From positions 372,001 through 436,000 of the forward strand of contig NZ_FODC01000003.1 of the NCBI RefSeq assembly GCF_900110275.1: a stretch of 64,000 bases of DNA. Reading direction: 5' to 3'. A model generated the notes under the pieces. That model saw only the letters and a program-made list of their open reading frames with translations. It had not been told where the DNA came from and did no database searches. Origin of the DNA: Duganella sp. CF517 (GTDB taxonomy: Bacteria > Pseudomonadota > Gammaproteobacteria > Burkholderiales > Burkholderiaceae_D). Of the stretch, positions 37,442 to 46,555 are shown piece by piece. The translations under genes were made by a program, and so were the position numbers. Position 1 is the first letter of the stretch. Every line of letters starts with the position of its first letter.

Positions 37442-39211
37442 ATGAACAACGCCATTCGTGCCGGTGCGCTTGCCGTGCTCGGCATCATCTCGATGTCCCA
37501 CGCCGCCGCACAACAAAGCGAGTCGCCGCAAGTAACCCAGAGTGTCACCGTCGCCAACTACAAGAAGGCATCGCCGTGGTTCCTCGCCGAGAGCCAGCAC
37601 TTCGTGGTCTACGCCGACACCAAGCGCGAAGCGGCGACCGAACTGCTGAACAATCTGGAGCGGCTCGATTTCCTGCTGCGCAGTTATACCAAGCCATACC
37701 GCAAGGCCAACAGCTCGGAACAGAAGCTGACGTTGTACTACCAGGACCGGGTCGAGGGGCTGAGCGGCATCGACGCCGCGCTGCCGGCCGACGCCATCGG
37801 CCTGTACAGCAGCTGCGCCGCGGGCGTGCAGGGCTTCGGCTTCCACCTCGGCGAAACGGCGGACAACGAAGGACTGTCCTATATCTTCGAAGCCTATACG
37901 CGCCACTTCATCTATCGCCACACCGATATCCGCGCGCCGGCCGCGTTCATCGACGGGTTCGCGCAATACTTCGCCAGCGTGCGTTTCACCGACGCGCAGA
38001 TGATCGTCGGCAAAACGCCGCCGACTATCGCGCAGTATCTCGACTTCCTCGACGAGGGCCATCGCTACAGCCTGGACTACACCGACGTGCTTGCGAACCA
38101 GATCGCCACCGCCAAGAACTACGCCGGCGACGCCGGCGTGCGCCTGGAATTCGCCGCCAAGTCCTGGCTGCTGATGCACTACATGCTCGCCTCCGAAGAC
38201 AACCGCGGCCGACTGAGTAAATACCTGAACTCGGTCTACCAGGGCAAGGACGCGGTGCCGGCCTTCGAGGGGGCCTTCGATCTGAAAGCGTCGCAGCTGG
38301 GCACCGAGATGTGGCGCTACCGCCGCACGTCCGTCAAGGTGTTGACGGTGGACGTGCCCTATCTGCCGGCCGCGACGGTCAACTTCACCGCGTTGCCGGA
38401 GGCGGCCAGCGACTTCATCATGCTCGACGCGGCGGTCAAGGCCTGTCCCGGCAAGGCGGCCGGCGAAGCGCTGCTGGGCAAGATCGCCGGCGAGGCCGGC
38501 AAGTTTCCGAAGAACGAATTCGGGCACATGACGTTGAGCCGGGCGCGCATCGCCTTCGGCGACCCGAAGCAGGCGCTGCCGTGGTTGACGCAGGCCATCG
38601 CCAAAAATGCCGGCAATTTCGACGCCGTATATCTTTCCGGGCTGGCGCACTTGCGGTTGGCCGAACAAAACAACGGCGCCGCGACGCCGGCCTACCTCCA
38701 GGCGGCGCAGCAACAGTTGCTCAATGCCCGCGAACTGAATCCGGAATCGGCGGACGCCGCCTACGCCTACTTCCGTGCCGAAGTGCTGGCACGGTCCGAA
38801 TTGAGCGACACCGCGCTGGAGGGCGCGCTTACCGCCTGGCAGAGCGCGCGCGAGGTTGGCGTCTTCGCCCGATCGGCGGCGCTGGCGCACGCCTACCTGG
38901 GCAACACCTCGCAGGCGAAAATTTTGCTGAAGACGCTGGCCCTCAACACGCTAGATCCGAAAACCGCCACCTGGGCGACGACCTGGCAGCAAAAGCTGGC
39001 GGCGGGCCCAAGCCGCGACGATATTCTTGCCGAAATGCGCACCCAACAGGCCGGCCCGGCGTTCAAGGAGTGGACCATCGACACCAATAGCGTCATGGCG
39101 ACGGTACGCTACAACGCCGGGCTCGACGCCGCCCAGAATTACCTGTTCAACCAGAGCGTTAATACGGGCAGCCCCGAAAAAGTGCTGATGTCGGTGCCAA
39201 CCAAACGATAG
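37442..39211 (+). CDS. Exported TPR protein with a degenerate DUF1570/gluzincin-like domain
   Basis: 589 residues; signal peptide about 1-23. Residues about 45-270 look like the peptidase-MA/DUF1570 fold: ESQHFVVYADTKREAATELL as the first strand-helix, and FEAYTRHFIYRHT followed by PAAFIDGFAQYFASV where family members have HEYTH and DEGLAEYF. The zinc ligands are thus replaced (E-A-Y-T-R-H), so no metallopeptidase activity is expected. Residues about 330-520 have tetratricopeptide-like helices (LSRARIAFGDPKQALPWLTQA, FDAVYLSGLAHLRLAEQN). It stands alone between cadR and fadE. A binding or scaffolding role in the periplasm is an inference. Confidence 0.6.
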   Translation: MNNAIRAGALAVLGIISMSHAAAQQSESPQVTQSVTVANYKKASPWFLAESQHFVVYADTKREAATELLNNLERLDFLLRSYTKPYRKANSSEQKLTLYYQDRVEGLSGIDAALPADAIGLYSSCAAGVQGFGFHLGETADNEGLSYIFEAYTRHFIYRHTDIRAPAAFIDGFAQYFASVRFTDAQMIVGKTPPTIAQYLDFLDEGHRYSLDYTDVLANQIATAKNYAGDAGVRLEFAAKSWLLMHYMLASEDNRGRLSKYLNSVYQGKDAVPAFEGAFDLKASQLGTEMWRYRRTSVKVLTVDVPYLPAATVNFTALPEAASDFIMLDAAVKACPGKAAGEALLGKIAGEAGKFPKNEFGHMTLSRARIAFGDPKQALPWLTQAIAKNAGNFDAVYLSGLAHLRLAEQNNGAATPAYLQAAQQQLLNARELNPESADAAYAYFRAEVLARSELSDTALEGALTAWQSAREVGVFARSAALAHAYLGNTSQAKILLKTLALNTLDPKTATWATTWQQKLAAGPSRDDILAEMRTQQAGPAFKEWTIDTNSVMATVRYNAGLDAAQNYLFNQSVNTGSPEKVLMSVPTKR

Positions 39212-39313
39212 CGCACAGGCGCGCATGGCGGTTTTCATAACTGTTATGCGCGTAAACGCACGGTAATTTCGCTTCCCGCGCAGTATGGTGCTCCAATAAT
39301 AAAGGAGCACGAT

Positions 39314-41683
39314 ATGATCTTCTCTCTCTTCCTCGTGATACTGATCGGCGTTCCCGCCATCATACTGGCCACGCCGTCGCTGCGCCGCAGCCTGGTCACC
39401 CCGCACATTTTCGCGCTGTTCAAGCGCATCCTGCCGGCCATGTCCGACACCGAACGCGACGCACTCGAAGCCGGCACCACCTGGTGGGACGCCGACCTGT
39501 TCTCCGGCCGTCCCGACTGGAACAAGTTCATGAAGCTGCCGCGCCCGACGCTGACGGCCGAAGAGCAATCCTTCCTCGACCACGAAGTGCGCCACCTGTG
39601 CGAGCTGGTCGACGACTGGGAAGCGACCCAGGTTTGGCAGGGCTTGCCCGCGCCGGCGTGGCAGTACGCCCGCGACAAGGGCTTCCTCGGCATGATCATT
39701 CCGAAGGAATACGGCGGCAAAGCCTTCTCCGCCTACATGCACTCGCAGGTGGTGATGCAGCTGTCGACGCGCTGCTCGGCGCTGGCGGTGCAGGTCATGG
39801 TGCCGAACTCGCTCGGCCCGGCCGAACTGCTGCTGCACTACGGCACCGACGAACAGAAGAACTACTACCTGCCGCGCCTGGCCGCCGGCACCGAGATCCC
39901 CTGCTTCGCGCTGACCAGCCCCTATGCCGGCTCCGACGCCGCCGCGATCCCCGACACCGGCGTGGTCTGCATGGGCCAATTCGAGGGCCGCGAGACTTTG
40001 GGCCTGCGCATCACGTGGAACAAGCGCTATATCACCCTGGGGCCGATCGCCACCCTGCTCGGCCTGGCCTTCCGCGTGGTCGATCCGGACGGCCTGCTGC
40101 CGGCCGGCTCCAGCACCGGCATCACCTGCGCGCTGATCCCGACCAGCCATCCCGGCGTGGTGATCGGCCGCCGCCACTGGCCGCTCAACGCCGTGTTCCA
40201 GAACGGCCCGACCAGCGGCGATAACGTCTTCATCCCGATGGAATGGATCATCGGCGGACCGCGCCAGATCGGCAAGGGCTGGCGCATGCTGATGGAATGC
40301 CTGGCCGCCGGACGCGCGATCTCGCTGCCATCGGCCAGCGTCGGCACGGCCAAGCTGGCGGTGCGCGGCACCAGCGCCTATTGCGCGATCCGTCGCCAGT
40401 TCAAAACCTCGATCGGCAAGTTCGAAGGCGTGCAGGAGGCGCTGGCGCGCATGGGCGGCAATCTGTACATGATGGACGCCACGCGCAAGCTGTCGGCGCT
40501 GGCAGTCGACCTGGGTGAAAAGCCTGCCGTGATCTCGGCCATCGCCAAGTACCACGTCACCGAGCGCGGACGCGCCGTCGTCAACGACGGCATGGACATC
40601 CTGGGCGGCAAAGGCATTTGCATGGGACCGAGCAATTTCCTCGCCCGCGCCTACCAGCAGATTCCGATCGCGATCACCGTGGAAGGCGCCAACATCCTCA
40701 CGCGCTGCCTGATCATCTTCGGCCAGGGCGCGATCCGTTCGCATCCCTATGTGCTGAAGGAGATGCAAGCGACCGCCGATACCGATCACCGCAAGGCGCT
40801 GCACGATTTCGACGCCGCCTTCTTCGGCCATATGCGCTTCGTCTGCGCCAACGCCGCGCGCGGCCTGTGGTACGGCCTGACCGGCGGCGCCACCGCGCCG
40901 GTGCCGGATCTGGCGGCCGGGGAAATGGCGCGCTACTATCGCGCCATCGGCCGCATGTCCACCGCGTTCGCGCTGATGACGGACGTGTCGATGTTCGTGC
41001 TGGGCGGGGAATTGAAGCGCCGCGAGCGTATTTCCGGCCGCCTTGGCGACGCGCTGTCGCAGATGTATCTGGCCAGCGCCACGCTGAAGCGCTACGAGGA
41101 CGACGGCCGGCAGGTTGGCGACGCGCCGTACGTCCACTGGTCGGTGCAGGACGCGCTGCACAAGGCGCAGTTGGCGCTGGACGGCGTATTGGAGAACTTC
41201 CCCAACCGCCCCGCCGCCGTTCTGGCGCGCCTGCTGACGTTCCCGTTCGGCCTCCCATACTCGCCGCCGTCCGATGAATTGGGCAGCGCCGTGGCCAACG
41301 CCATGCAGACCGCCGGCGCGAGCCGCGAGCGGCTGCTGGCCGACGGCTTCCTGGCCGACGACCTGCGCGATCCGGTGGCCTGCGGGGAACTGGCGTTCGG
41401 CCTGCTGCCGCAGGTGGAAGCGGTCGAACACCGCCTCAAGCCGGCGGTGCGCGCCGGTCAGCTGGAAGGCATGCCGCAAAGCCTGCCGGAGATGGAACAA
41501 TGGGTCACGCAGGCCGCCGCCAAGGGCCTGGTGACGCCGGAGGAACGCCGTGCACTTTCGGACTTCGCGCGCTTCACCGATCTGTCGGTGCACGTGGACG
41601 ACTTCCCGCAAGACCTCAACGCCGCAGCCGACGCCGACAAGCGTTGGCGCATGTCGGCGAAGGAAAGCGCGGTCGAAGCGTGA
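39314..41683 (+). CDS. fadE: Acyl-CoA dehydrogenase FadE
   Basis: 789 residues, the long FadE type rather than the 380-residue mitochondrial type. N-terminal membrane helix (IFSLFLVILIGVPAIILA); central dehydrogenase domain with GMIIPKEYGGKAFSAYMHSQ, FALTSPYAGSDAAAIPD, FKTSIGKFEGVQEALARMGG and GGKGICMGPSN; C-terminal FadE-specific helical domain (about 520-789). It performs the first step of fatty-acid beta-oxidation, forming trans-2-enoyl-CoA with FAD at the inner membrane. Its stop abuts the stop of the convergent GH5 gene with no base between them. Confidence 0.93.
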   Translation: MIFSLFLVILIGVPAIILATPSLRRSLVTPHIFALFKRILPAMSDTERDALEAGTTWWDADLFSGRPDWNKFMKLPRPTLTAEEQSFLDHEVRHLCELVDDWEATQVWQGLPAPAWQYARDKGFLGMIIPKEYGGKAFSAYMHSQVVMQLSTRCSALAVQVMVPNSLGPAELLLHYGTDEQKNYYLPRLAAGTEIPCFALTSPYAGSDAAAIPDTGVVCMGQFEGRETLGLRITWNKRYITLGPIATLLGLAFRVVDPDGLLPAGSSTGITCALIPTSHPGVVIGRRHWPLNAVFQNGPTSGDNVFIPMEWIIGGPRQIGKGWRMLMECLAAGRAISLPSASVGTAKLAVRGTSAYCAIRRQFKTSIGKFEGVQEALARMGGNLYMMDATRKLSALAVDLGEKPAVISAIAKYHVTERGRAVVNDGMDILGGKGICMGPSNFLARAYQQIPIAITVEGANILTRCLIIFGQGAIRSHPYVLKEMQATADTDHRKALHDFDAAFFGHMRFVCANAARGLWYGLTGGATAPVPDLAAGEMARYYRAIGRMSTAFALMTDVSMFVLGGELKRRERISGRLGDALSQMYLASATLKRYEDDGRQVGDAPYVHWSVQDALHKAQLALDGVLENFPNRPAAVLARLLTFPFGLPYSPPSDELGSAVANAMQTAGASRERLLADGFLADDLRDPVACGELAFGLLPQVEAVEHRLKPAVRAGQLEGMPQSLPEMEQWVTQAAAKGLVTPEERRALSDFARFTDLSVHVDDFPQDLNAAADADKRWRMSAKESAVEA

Positions 41684-43081
41684 TTACTTTGCAGCGTTGA
41701 CAATTCCGGTGACCACGTCCGGATAGGCCTGGGTGCCGGTCGAGCGATTGAACAATCCCGAGGCGTGGTTGCCGGTGAAACCGCTGTCCCAGTACACCGG
41801 CACCACGCCGCGCTTGAACGCCGCCTGGGTAATGTACTGATTCCACAGCTTGCGGTACTTACCGTTCGGATCGACATTGCTGCGCAAGTTGGCCGAGTAT
41901 TCGCCCAGGATCACCGGTATGCCCTTGTCGATGAAGTTGGTTTTCATCTTCTGGAACTGTGCGTCGGTGAACGACTCGTTGGCCCAGGTTTCGGTCGCCG
42001 CCGGATTGGTGGCGCTGGCGCCCCACTGCCAGATGTTATCGCTCTCGCTCAAGGTGAAGTTGTACGGATCGTAGTAATGCACCTCCATCATCAAGCGGCT
42101 GGCGATCGAATCGGTCGGCATCGTCGCATTGCAGCCAACCGTGTAATCGATGTTGGTCAAATAGCCCTGCACCACCAGATGGCGCTGGGCGTTGTTGCCG
42201 CCGGTGGCGCGCACCGCGTTGACGAAGGTTTGGTTGAAGCTTTTCTGGACGGTGCAGTTTTCCGCCGTCGGCGCGCTGAACACCCCTTCGATATTGGTCT
42301 CGTTGGTACCGGCGAACAGCAGATAATCATCGTAGGTTTTGAAGGTATTGCCGATCTGGGTCCAGAACTTGTTGAGGCGCGAGTTCACCGCCGCCTGCTG
42401 GGTGAACGATGGCTGCATCCAGCCGCCATCCCAGTGGACGTTGATGATCACGTAAAGGCCTGCCGTCCGCGCGTAGTCGACCACCTGCTTCACGCGCGCA
42501 ATCCAGCTGGCGCTGATGTTGTAGTTGGCGTCCGCATACTGGCTCCACGAAACCGGAATCCGCACGCTCTTGAAGCCGGCCGCCTTCACGCCGTTGAACA
42601 GCGCCTGGTTAGCTTGCGGATTGCCCCAGGCGGTCTCGCCGCCGATCGCCTCGAGCGAGTTACCCAGGTTCCACCCCGGCGACATCTGCGCCGACAATTG
42701 AAGGCTGGTCAGATTGCGCACGGCGCCGGAGCGCACCGCCGTCGCCGCGCCCGAATTGAAGGTGCCGCCGCTATTGGTGAACTTGACCCAGTACCAGTAG
42801 GGCGTGCCCTGGACCGGCGTGGCATCGGTATAGGTGGTGGCCGATGCCGCCAGAATCGCCACCCGGCTGCGGCCATTGGTGTCACTGTCGGTGTCGCGGT
42901 AGACCTGGACGCCGGTGACGGCGCCGCTGACGGTCCAAGTCAGTTTAACGTTGTCCGCCGTGCCGGTGGCGGTGAGGCACACGGTTGCGCCGCCCCCACT
43001 GCCGCAGCTTTGCGCCTGCGCGAGCGGCCCCGCGCCCAACGCGAGGAGAAATAGCACCATCGATAACAAGGGTTTCATCAT
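41684..43081 (-). CDS. Secreted GH5 endoglucanase with an N-terminal Fn3-like domain
   Basis: 465 residues from ATG 43081 (AAAGGTC upstream); signal peptide to about residue 23. Residues about 30-115 form an Ig/Fn3-like sandwich (VKLTWTVSGAVTGVQVYRDT). The GH5 barrel follows: GWNLGNSLEAIGGETAWGNP, FKSVRIPVSWSQY, VIINVHWDGGW, acid/base Glu in LLFAGTNETNIEG and nucleophile Glu in PVILGEYSANL. Retaining cleavage of beta-1,4-glucan is expected. It is the last gene of an operon with GH74 and a PEP-CTERM protein, so cellulose/xyloglucan is the likely target. Confidence 0.9.
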   Translation of the reverse strand: MMKPLLSMVLFLLALGAGPLAQAQSCGSGGGATVCLTATGTADNVKLTWTVSGAVTGVQVYRDTDSDTNGRSRVAILAASATTYTDATPVQGTPYWYWVKFTNSGGTFNSGAATAVRSGAVRNLTSLQLSAQMSPGWNLGNSLEAIGGETAWGNPQANQALFNGVKAAGFKSVRIPVSWSQYADANYNISASWIARVKQVVDYARTAGLYVIINVHWDGGWMQPSFTQQAAVNSRLNKFWTQIGNTFKTYDDYLLFAGTNETNIEGVFSAPTAENCTVQKSFNQTFVNAVRATGGNNAQRHLVVQGYLTNIDYTVGCNATMPTDSIASRLMMEVHYYDPYNFTLSESDNIWQWGASATNPAATETWANESFTDAQFQKMKTNFIDKGIPVILGEYSANLRSNVDPNGKYRKLWNQYITQAAFKRGVVPVYWDSGFTGNHASGLFNRSTGTQAYPDVVTGIVNAAK

Positions 43082-43103
43082 GTGACCTTTCATGGTTACG
43101 TGG

Positions 43104-43715
43104 TTAGGACTTCCGACGCTTCGCGGCAAAACCGGTCATCAGCAATCCCGCCGCCAGCAGGGCCACGCTGCCCGGTTCCGGCACGGGACTCGGCACCGGA
43201 CCGATGGCGGATATCGACAGGTCGTCCATCACGAACCAGCCCTTGTCGCGCGTGATGGTCAAGCGCGACACGTTGGCGAAGCTCGCTTGCACCCAGCTGT
43301 AGCTGCCGTTGATGGCGATATTGCCGGTGCTGCCTATCAGCTGGTTCGCCGCATCGTAGGCGGTGATGTTGATCCACGTGGCCTTCGATCCGTTGGTGGC
43401 GGGCGTGGCGAACCAGGCGCCGTCCAGATTGAAGGCTGTGGCGCTGCTGATGCCCAGATTGTTCACGCCGAAGCCGTTGGACACGAACTGCGTGCCCGAA
43501 TGCGCACCGTTGCTGTAGCCATTGACTGCGGTGTCGCCCAGGAACCAGCTGTTGGTCCAGGTCAGGCCCTCGTACGGATTGTATTTGGAGAGCGTCGACA
43601 GCTTGCCGCCCGCGCTCATGTCGTCGAAGTCCACCACGGCGGCGTGCGCCGGCGATGCCAGCGCCAGGACCACACCCGCCAAAAATCCACTCAGTACTGT
43701 TTTCATTGTCTTCAT
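43104..43715 (-). CDS. PEP-CTERM sorted surface/exported protein
   Basis: 203 residues from ATG 43715 (AGAGGG 9 bases upstream). Signal peptide about 1-26. The C-terminus has the full exosortase signal: VPEPGSVALLAAGLLMTGFA, then AKRRKS, i.e. the PEP motif, a helix and a basic tail. The body is a beta-rich domain (GTQFVSNGFGVNNLG, ATWINITAYDAANQLIGSTG, LTITRDKGWFVMDDLSI) like lectin-type folds of many PEP-CTERM proteins. It sits between GH74 (14 bases) and GH5 (22 bases), so it may bind plant polysaccharide at the cell surface. Exosortase itself is not in the window. Confidence 0.88.
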   Translation of the reverse strand: MKTMKTVLSGFLAGVVLALASPAHAAVVDFDDMSAGGKLSTLSKYNPYEGLTWTNSWFLGDTAVNGYSNGAHSGTQFVSNGFGVNNLGISSATAFNLDGAWFATPATNGSKATWINITAYDAANQLIGSTGNIAINGSYSWVQASFANVSRLTITRDKGWFVMDDLSISAIGPVPSPVPEPGSVALLAAGLLMTGFAAKRRKS

Positions 43716-43729
43716 TTTGTCTGCCCTCT

Positions 43730-46216
43730 TTATTTGCAAGCGTCGCCGGTCACGACGGGAAGCGCCTCGCCGCTGACCGTCATCCCGAATTCGGCGGTGT
43801 CGCCGGGCTGGATGTTCGTGTTCCAGCTCTGGTTGGGCGTGGCCGTGTAAGTCGGCGGCGTGCCGGTGACGTCGGCGTTCCAGAAACCCTGGACGCTTGA
43901 ATTGTCGGTGTAAGTCCAGCTGACGGCCCAGCCGTTGACGGCGGTCGAACGGTTGTTCTTGATGCGGACGGCCGCGTTATAACCGCCGGACCAGGCGGCG
44001 GTGACAACGTAGCTGCACTCGTTGACCGGCTGCGGTGTGACCACGGGCGGCCCGGCCGTCACCGGCGTCACCAGCACCTCGCCACCTGTCGCCGGCGTGC
44101 CGTAGGCGATGCCGCGGCCGGCGGTGCTCATGTAGATCCGGCCGAAAACGTTCATATCGCCGGCCACCATGCCGCCATTGGCCAGGCCGCCGTATTGGTG
44201 GGCGGCGTCGTTGACGCGCACCCACGTGGCGCCGGCGTCGGTCGAGCGCATCATGCCGTGCACGCTGCCGACCGTACCGTGCAGGTACACGGTCGGAAAG
44301 CCGGCCTGCGGCGCGGTCTTGCCGAAACCGACGGCGTCGCACTGGTTGACCGTCGCGATCTTGGTGAACGTCGCGCCGGAATCGGTGGAGCGCGACAACC
44401 CGCTGCCATTCAGGCAAACCCACAGATCGCCCTCGCGCCCCGGCGCCGGACGAATCAGTTTGGAGCCACCCGACGCCAGCGTGCTTTTGAGCGCGAACGA
44501 GGCGCCGCCATCGACGCTGGCGAGCAGCTTGCCGTTGTCGTAGGCGTAGAACTTGGACGGGTTGACCGGGTCGGCCACCGGACGCGCATTGATGGCGGTG
44601 AGCCCGGAGATGGCGGCCCAGCTGGCGCCGAAGTTGGTCGAGCGATAGCTCACGGCCGAATCGGCGGGGCTATGCAGCAACGCGAAACCGTCGGCCGATA
44701 GCGCGATGTAGCCCTTGGCGCCGTTCAGCACCGGCGACTTGGTCCAGCTCGAGCCGCTATTGGTGGTGTAGTACATGTCGTTGCCGACGCGCGTCATGAT
44801 GCGCGGGTCTTGCGCGGCGATCGCCAGGCCGGTGGTGGTGCCGGTCTGCGGCGTATGGCGCACACCGTATTGCGCCGGGTCGGTGTTGATGAAGCCATCG
44901 AAATCGCCAATCACCGAGACGAGAGGTCCGTTCGGGATGCTCTGGAAATCGAACGGCACCGTCTCCTCCAGCCCCGCCACATTGAAATCCCAGGTGGTCT
45001 TGGTGGCGTTGATGTCGTTCGTCTTGAACAAGCCGTTACCGGAGACCACCCACACCTTCTTGCCGTCGAACGGATCGATTTCGACCGAGCCGGCCCAATG
45101 GATCGACGTGTCGGTGATCCAGTTGGCGCCTTGGGGATTGACGGCGAAGCCGCGCGCCACGACGTCGGTCCAGGTGCGGCCGGCGTCCTTCGAGGTGAAG
45201 ATACGGTCGCCGTACTGGTTCGCGCCCTGCTGCATCCAGGTATTGATGGTGGAAACCACCAGGTGTTTTGGATCGCTGCGGTCGATACTGACGCCGCCGA
45301 ATGGACGCGCGAAGCCGCGCGGCGTGATGTTGGTCCAGTTGCCTCCCACGGCGTCGTATTCCCATACCTGGCCGTTGTCCATCGGTTCGCCGGTGCCGGG
45401 ATGCGGACCGGCGCCGTTGGCGTAGGTGATGTACAGCAGCCCCTCGGCCGACAGCACCGCGCGCTGCGGCATCAGGCCCGTTGGCCCACCTTCGACCGGC
45501 ACGAAGGTCTCGCCGGCGTCATAGCTGAAGTACAGGTTCGCTCCCGCCGATTCGAAGCGCGACACGCCCACGAACATGCGCTGCGCCAGCCCTCCGTCGA
45601 CGCTGGTGGGGTCGAGCAGCACGAAGCTGACCCCATTGTCGTTCGGCGTGCTGGTGACCTCGAAGCCGGGCATGCGGCTCCAGGTGGCGCCGGCGTTCGC
45701 GCTCTTGAACAAGCCGTCGCGCCGCGTACCGGCGTACAGCACATTGCCCGAGCCGGGGTCGACCTGCAGCTTCTCGCCGTTCTGCCGCCCCATGCCGTTG
45801 CCGTGGGATTTGAACTGGCTACTGACGTCGGTGACCATGAAGGTTTTGCCGTAGTCGCTGGAGCGCAGCACGGCGGTCTTGCCGCCGCTGAAGTAGCTGG
45901 TCCCGGCCAGCATGTAGACGTTGGCCGCGTTGTGCGGGTCGACCGCCAGCGACTCGATGCCCAGCAAGCCCACATCGCTCTGGCCGATCCAGTCGGTCAT
46001 CGACGCCCAGCGTGATTTGGCGGCATCCCAGCGATAGGCGCCGCCGACGTCGGTGCGGACGTAGACGATATCGCGTTCGAGCTTGCTGGGGACAACACCG
46101 GTGACGAAGCCTCCGCCGCCGATGGCGACCGAGTCCCAGTGGTAGTTTTCCGCCGTCGAGACGAGCGGAATCGACAACGCTGCCGCAAGCAGCGCCACAA
46201 CGGGCTTTGTTCTCAT
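43730..46216 (-). CDS. Secreted GH74 xyloglucanase with C-terminal CBM2
   Basis: 828 residues; signal peptide about 1-22. Two seven-bladed propellers (about 23-720) with repeated SxDxGxTW-type turns (SSDYGKTFMVT, SANAGATWSRMPGF, STDSGATFTKIATV, STDAGATWVRVND). The catalytic Asp of GH74 lies in YVRTDVGGAYRWD; the second Asp should be in the blade with DPFDGKKVWVVSGNG. The last 95 residues are a CBM2 cellulose-binding domain: WSGGYNAAVRIKNN, WAVSWTYTDNSSVQGFWNAD, NIQPGDTAEFGMT, with terminal Cys. It cuts xyloglucan by inversion while held on cellulose. First gene of the GH74-PEP-CTERM-GH5 operon. Confidence 0.93.
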   Translation of the reverse strand: MRTKPVVALLAAALSIPLVSTAENYHWDSVAIGGGGFVTGVVPSKLERDIVYVRTDVGGAYRWDAAKSRWASMTDWIGQSDVGLLGIESLAVDPHNAANVYMLAGTSYFSGGKTAVLRSSDYGKTFMVTDVSSQFKSHGNGMGRQNGEKLQVDPGSGNVLYAGTRRDGLFKSANAGATWSRMPGFEVTSTPNDNGVSFVLLDPTSVDGGLAQRMFVGVSRFESAGANLYFSYDAGETFVPVEGGPTGLMPQRAVLSAEGLLYITYANGAGPHPGTGEPMDNGQVWEYDAVGGNWTNITPRGFARPFGGVSIDRSDPKHLVVSTINTWMQQGANQYGDRIFTSKDAGRTWTDVVARGFAVNPQGANWITDTSIHWAGSVEIDPFDGKKVWVVSGNGLFKTNDINATKTTWDFNVAGLEETVPFDFQSIPNGPLVSVIGDFDGFINTDPAQYGVRHTPQTGTTTGLAIAAQDPRIMTRVGNDMYYTTNSGSSWTKSPVLNGAKGYIALSADGFALLHSPADSAVSYRSTNFGASWAAISGLTAINARPVADPVNPSKFYAYDNGKLLASVDGGASFALKSTLASGGSKLIRPAPGREGDLWVCLNGSGLSRSTDSGATFTKIATVNQCDAVGFGKTAPQAGFPTVYLHGTVGSVHGMMRSTDAGATWVRVNDAAHQYGGLANGGMVAGDMNVFGRIYMSTAGRGIAYGTPATGGEVLVTPVTAGPPVVTPQPVNECSYVVTAAWSGGYNAAVRIKNNRSTAVNGWAVSWTYTDNSSVQGFWNADVTGTPPTYTATPNQSWNTNIQPGDTAEFGMTVSGEALPVVTGDACK

Positions 46217-46555
46217 TTTTTGTCTCTCTTGGATTTATAGTTATCGCGCCTCAGGTGCGCGTTCGACCATTCTGCGATTTCGCCTTGACGGCCGCAATTA
46301 TGAAAATCACCAGAACGGACAACGAAATTTGGCTTAGGAACTCTTACTAGCTTCAGTCATAAATTTGATTAGATCGCGTCGGCCGTTGACACCGGCCAGC
46401 GCAGTATCGATACTCACCCCAACGAAAAATCCAAAACAAGCTGGGGATGGCGGCGGTTGGCGGGACGGTTTCATTCGTGCTTTGCCGGATTTGCAAGTTG
46501 CGGTAAAGTCTAGGAAACCCGCTTTTATAACGTCGTCACTCACACTGGTAAATAC
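46217..46555. other. Intergenic region between divergent GH74 and DUF4861 genes
   Basis: 339 bases without a gene. On the minus strand a TATAAA (46239-46234) lies 18 bases upstream of the GH74 start, beside a near-palindrome GCGCCTCAGGTGCGC (46246-46260). No convincing -35 was found. On the plus side TTTATAAC near 46525 precedes DUF4861. It is likely to hold the promoters for both cell-wall operons, but no operator can be defined. Confidence 0.4.

Noticed and set aside
38951..41611. An 886-residue open frame on the minus strand opposite fadE
   Set aside because: Same reason: antisense to an unmistakable FadE, low-complexity composition and no recognisable motif.
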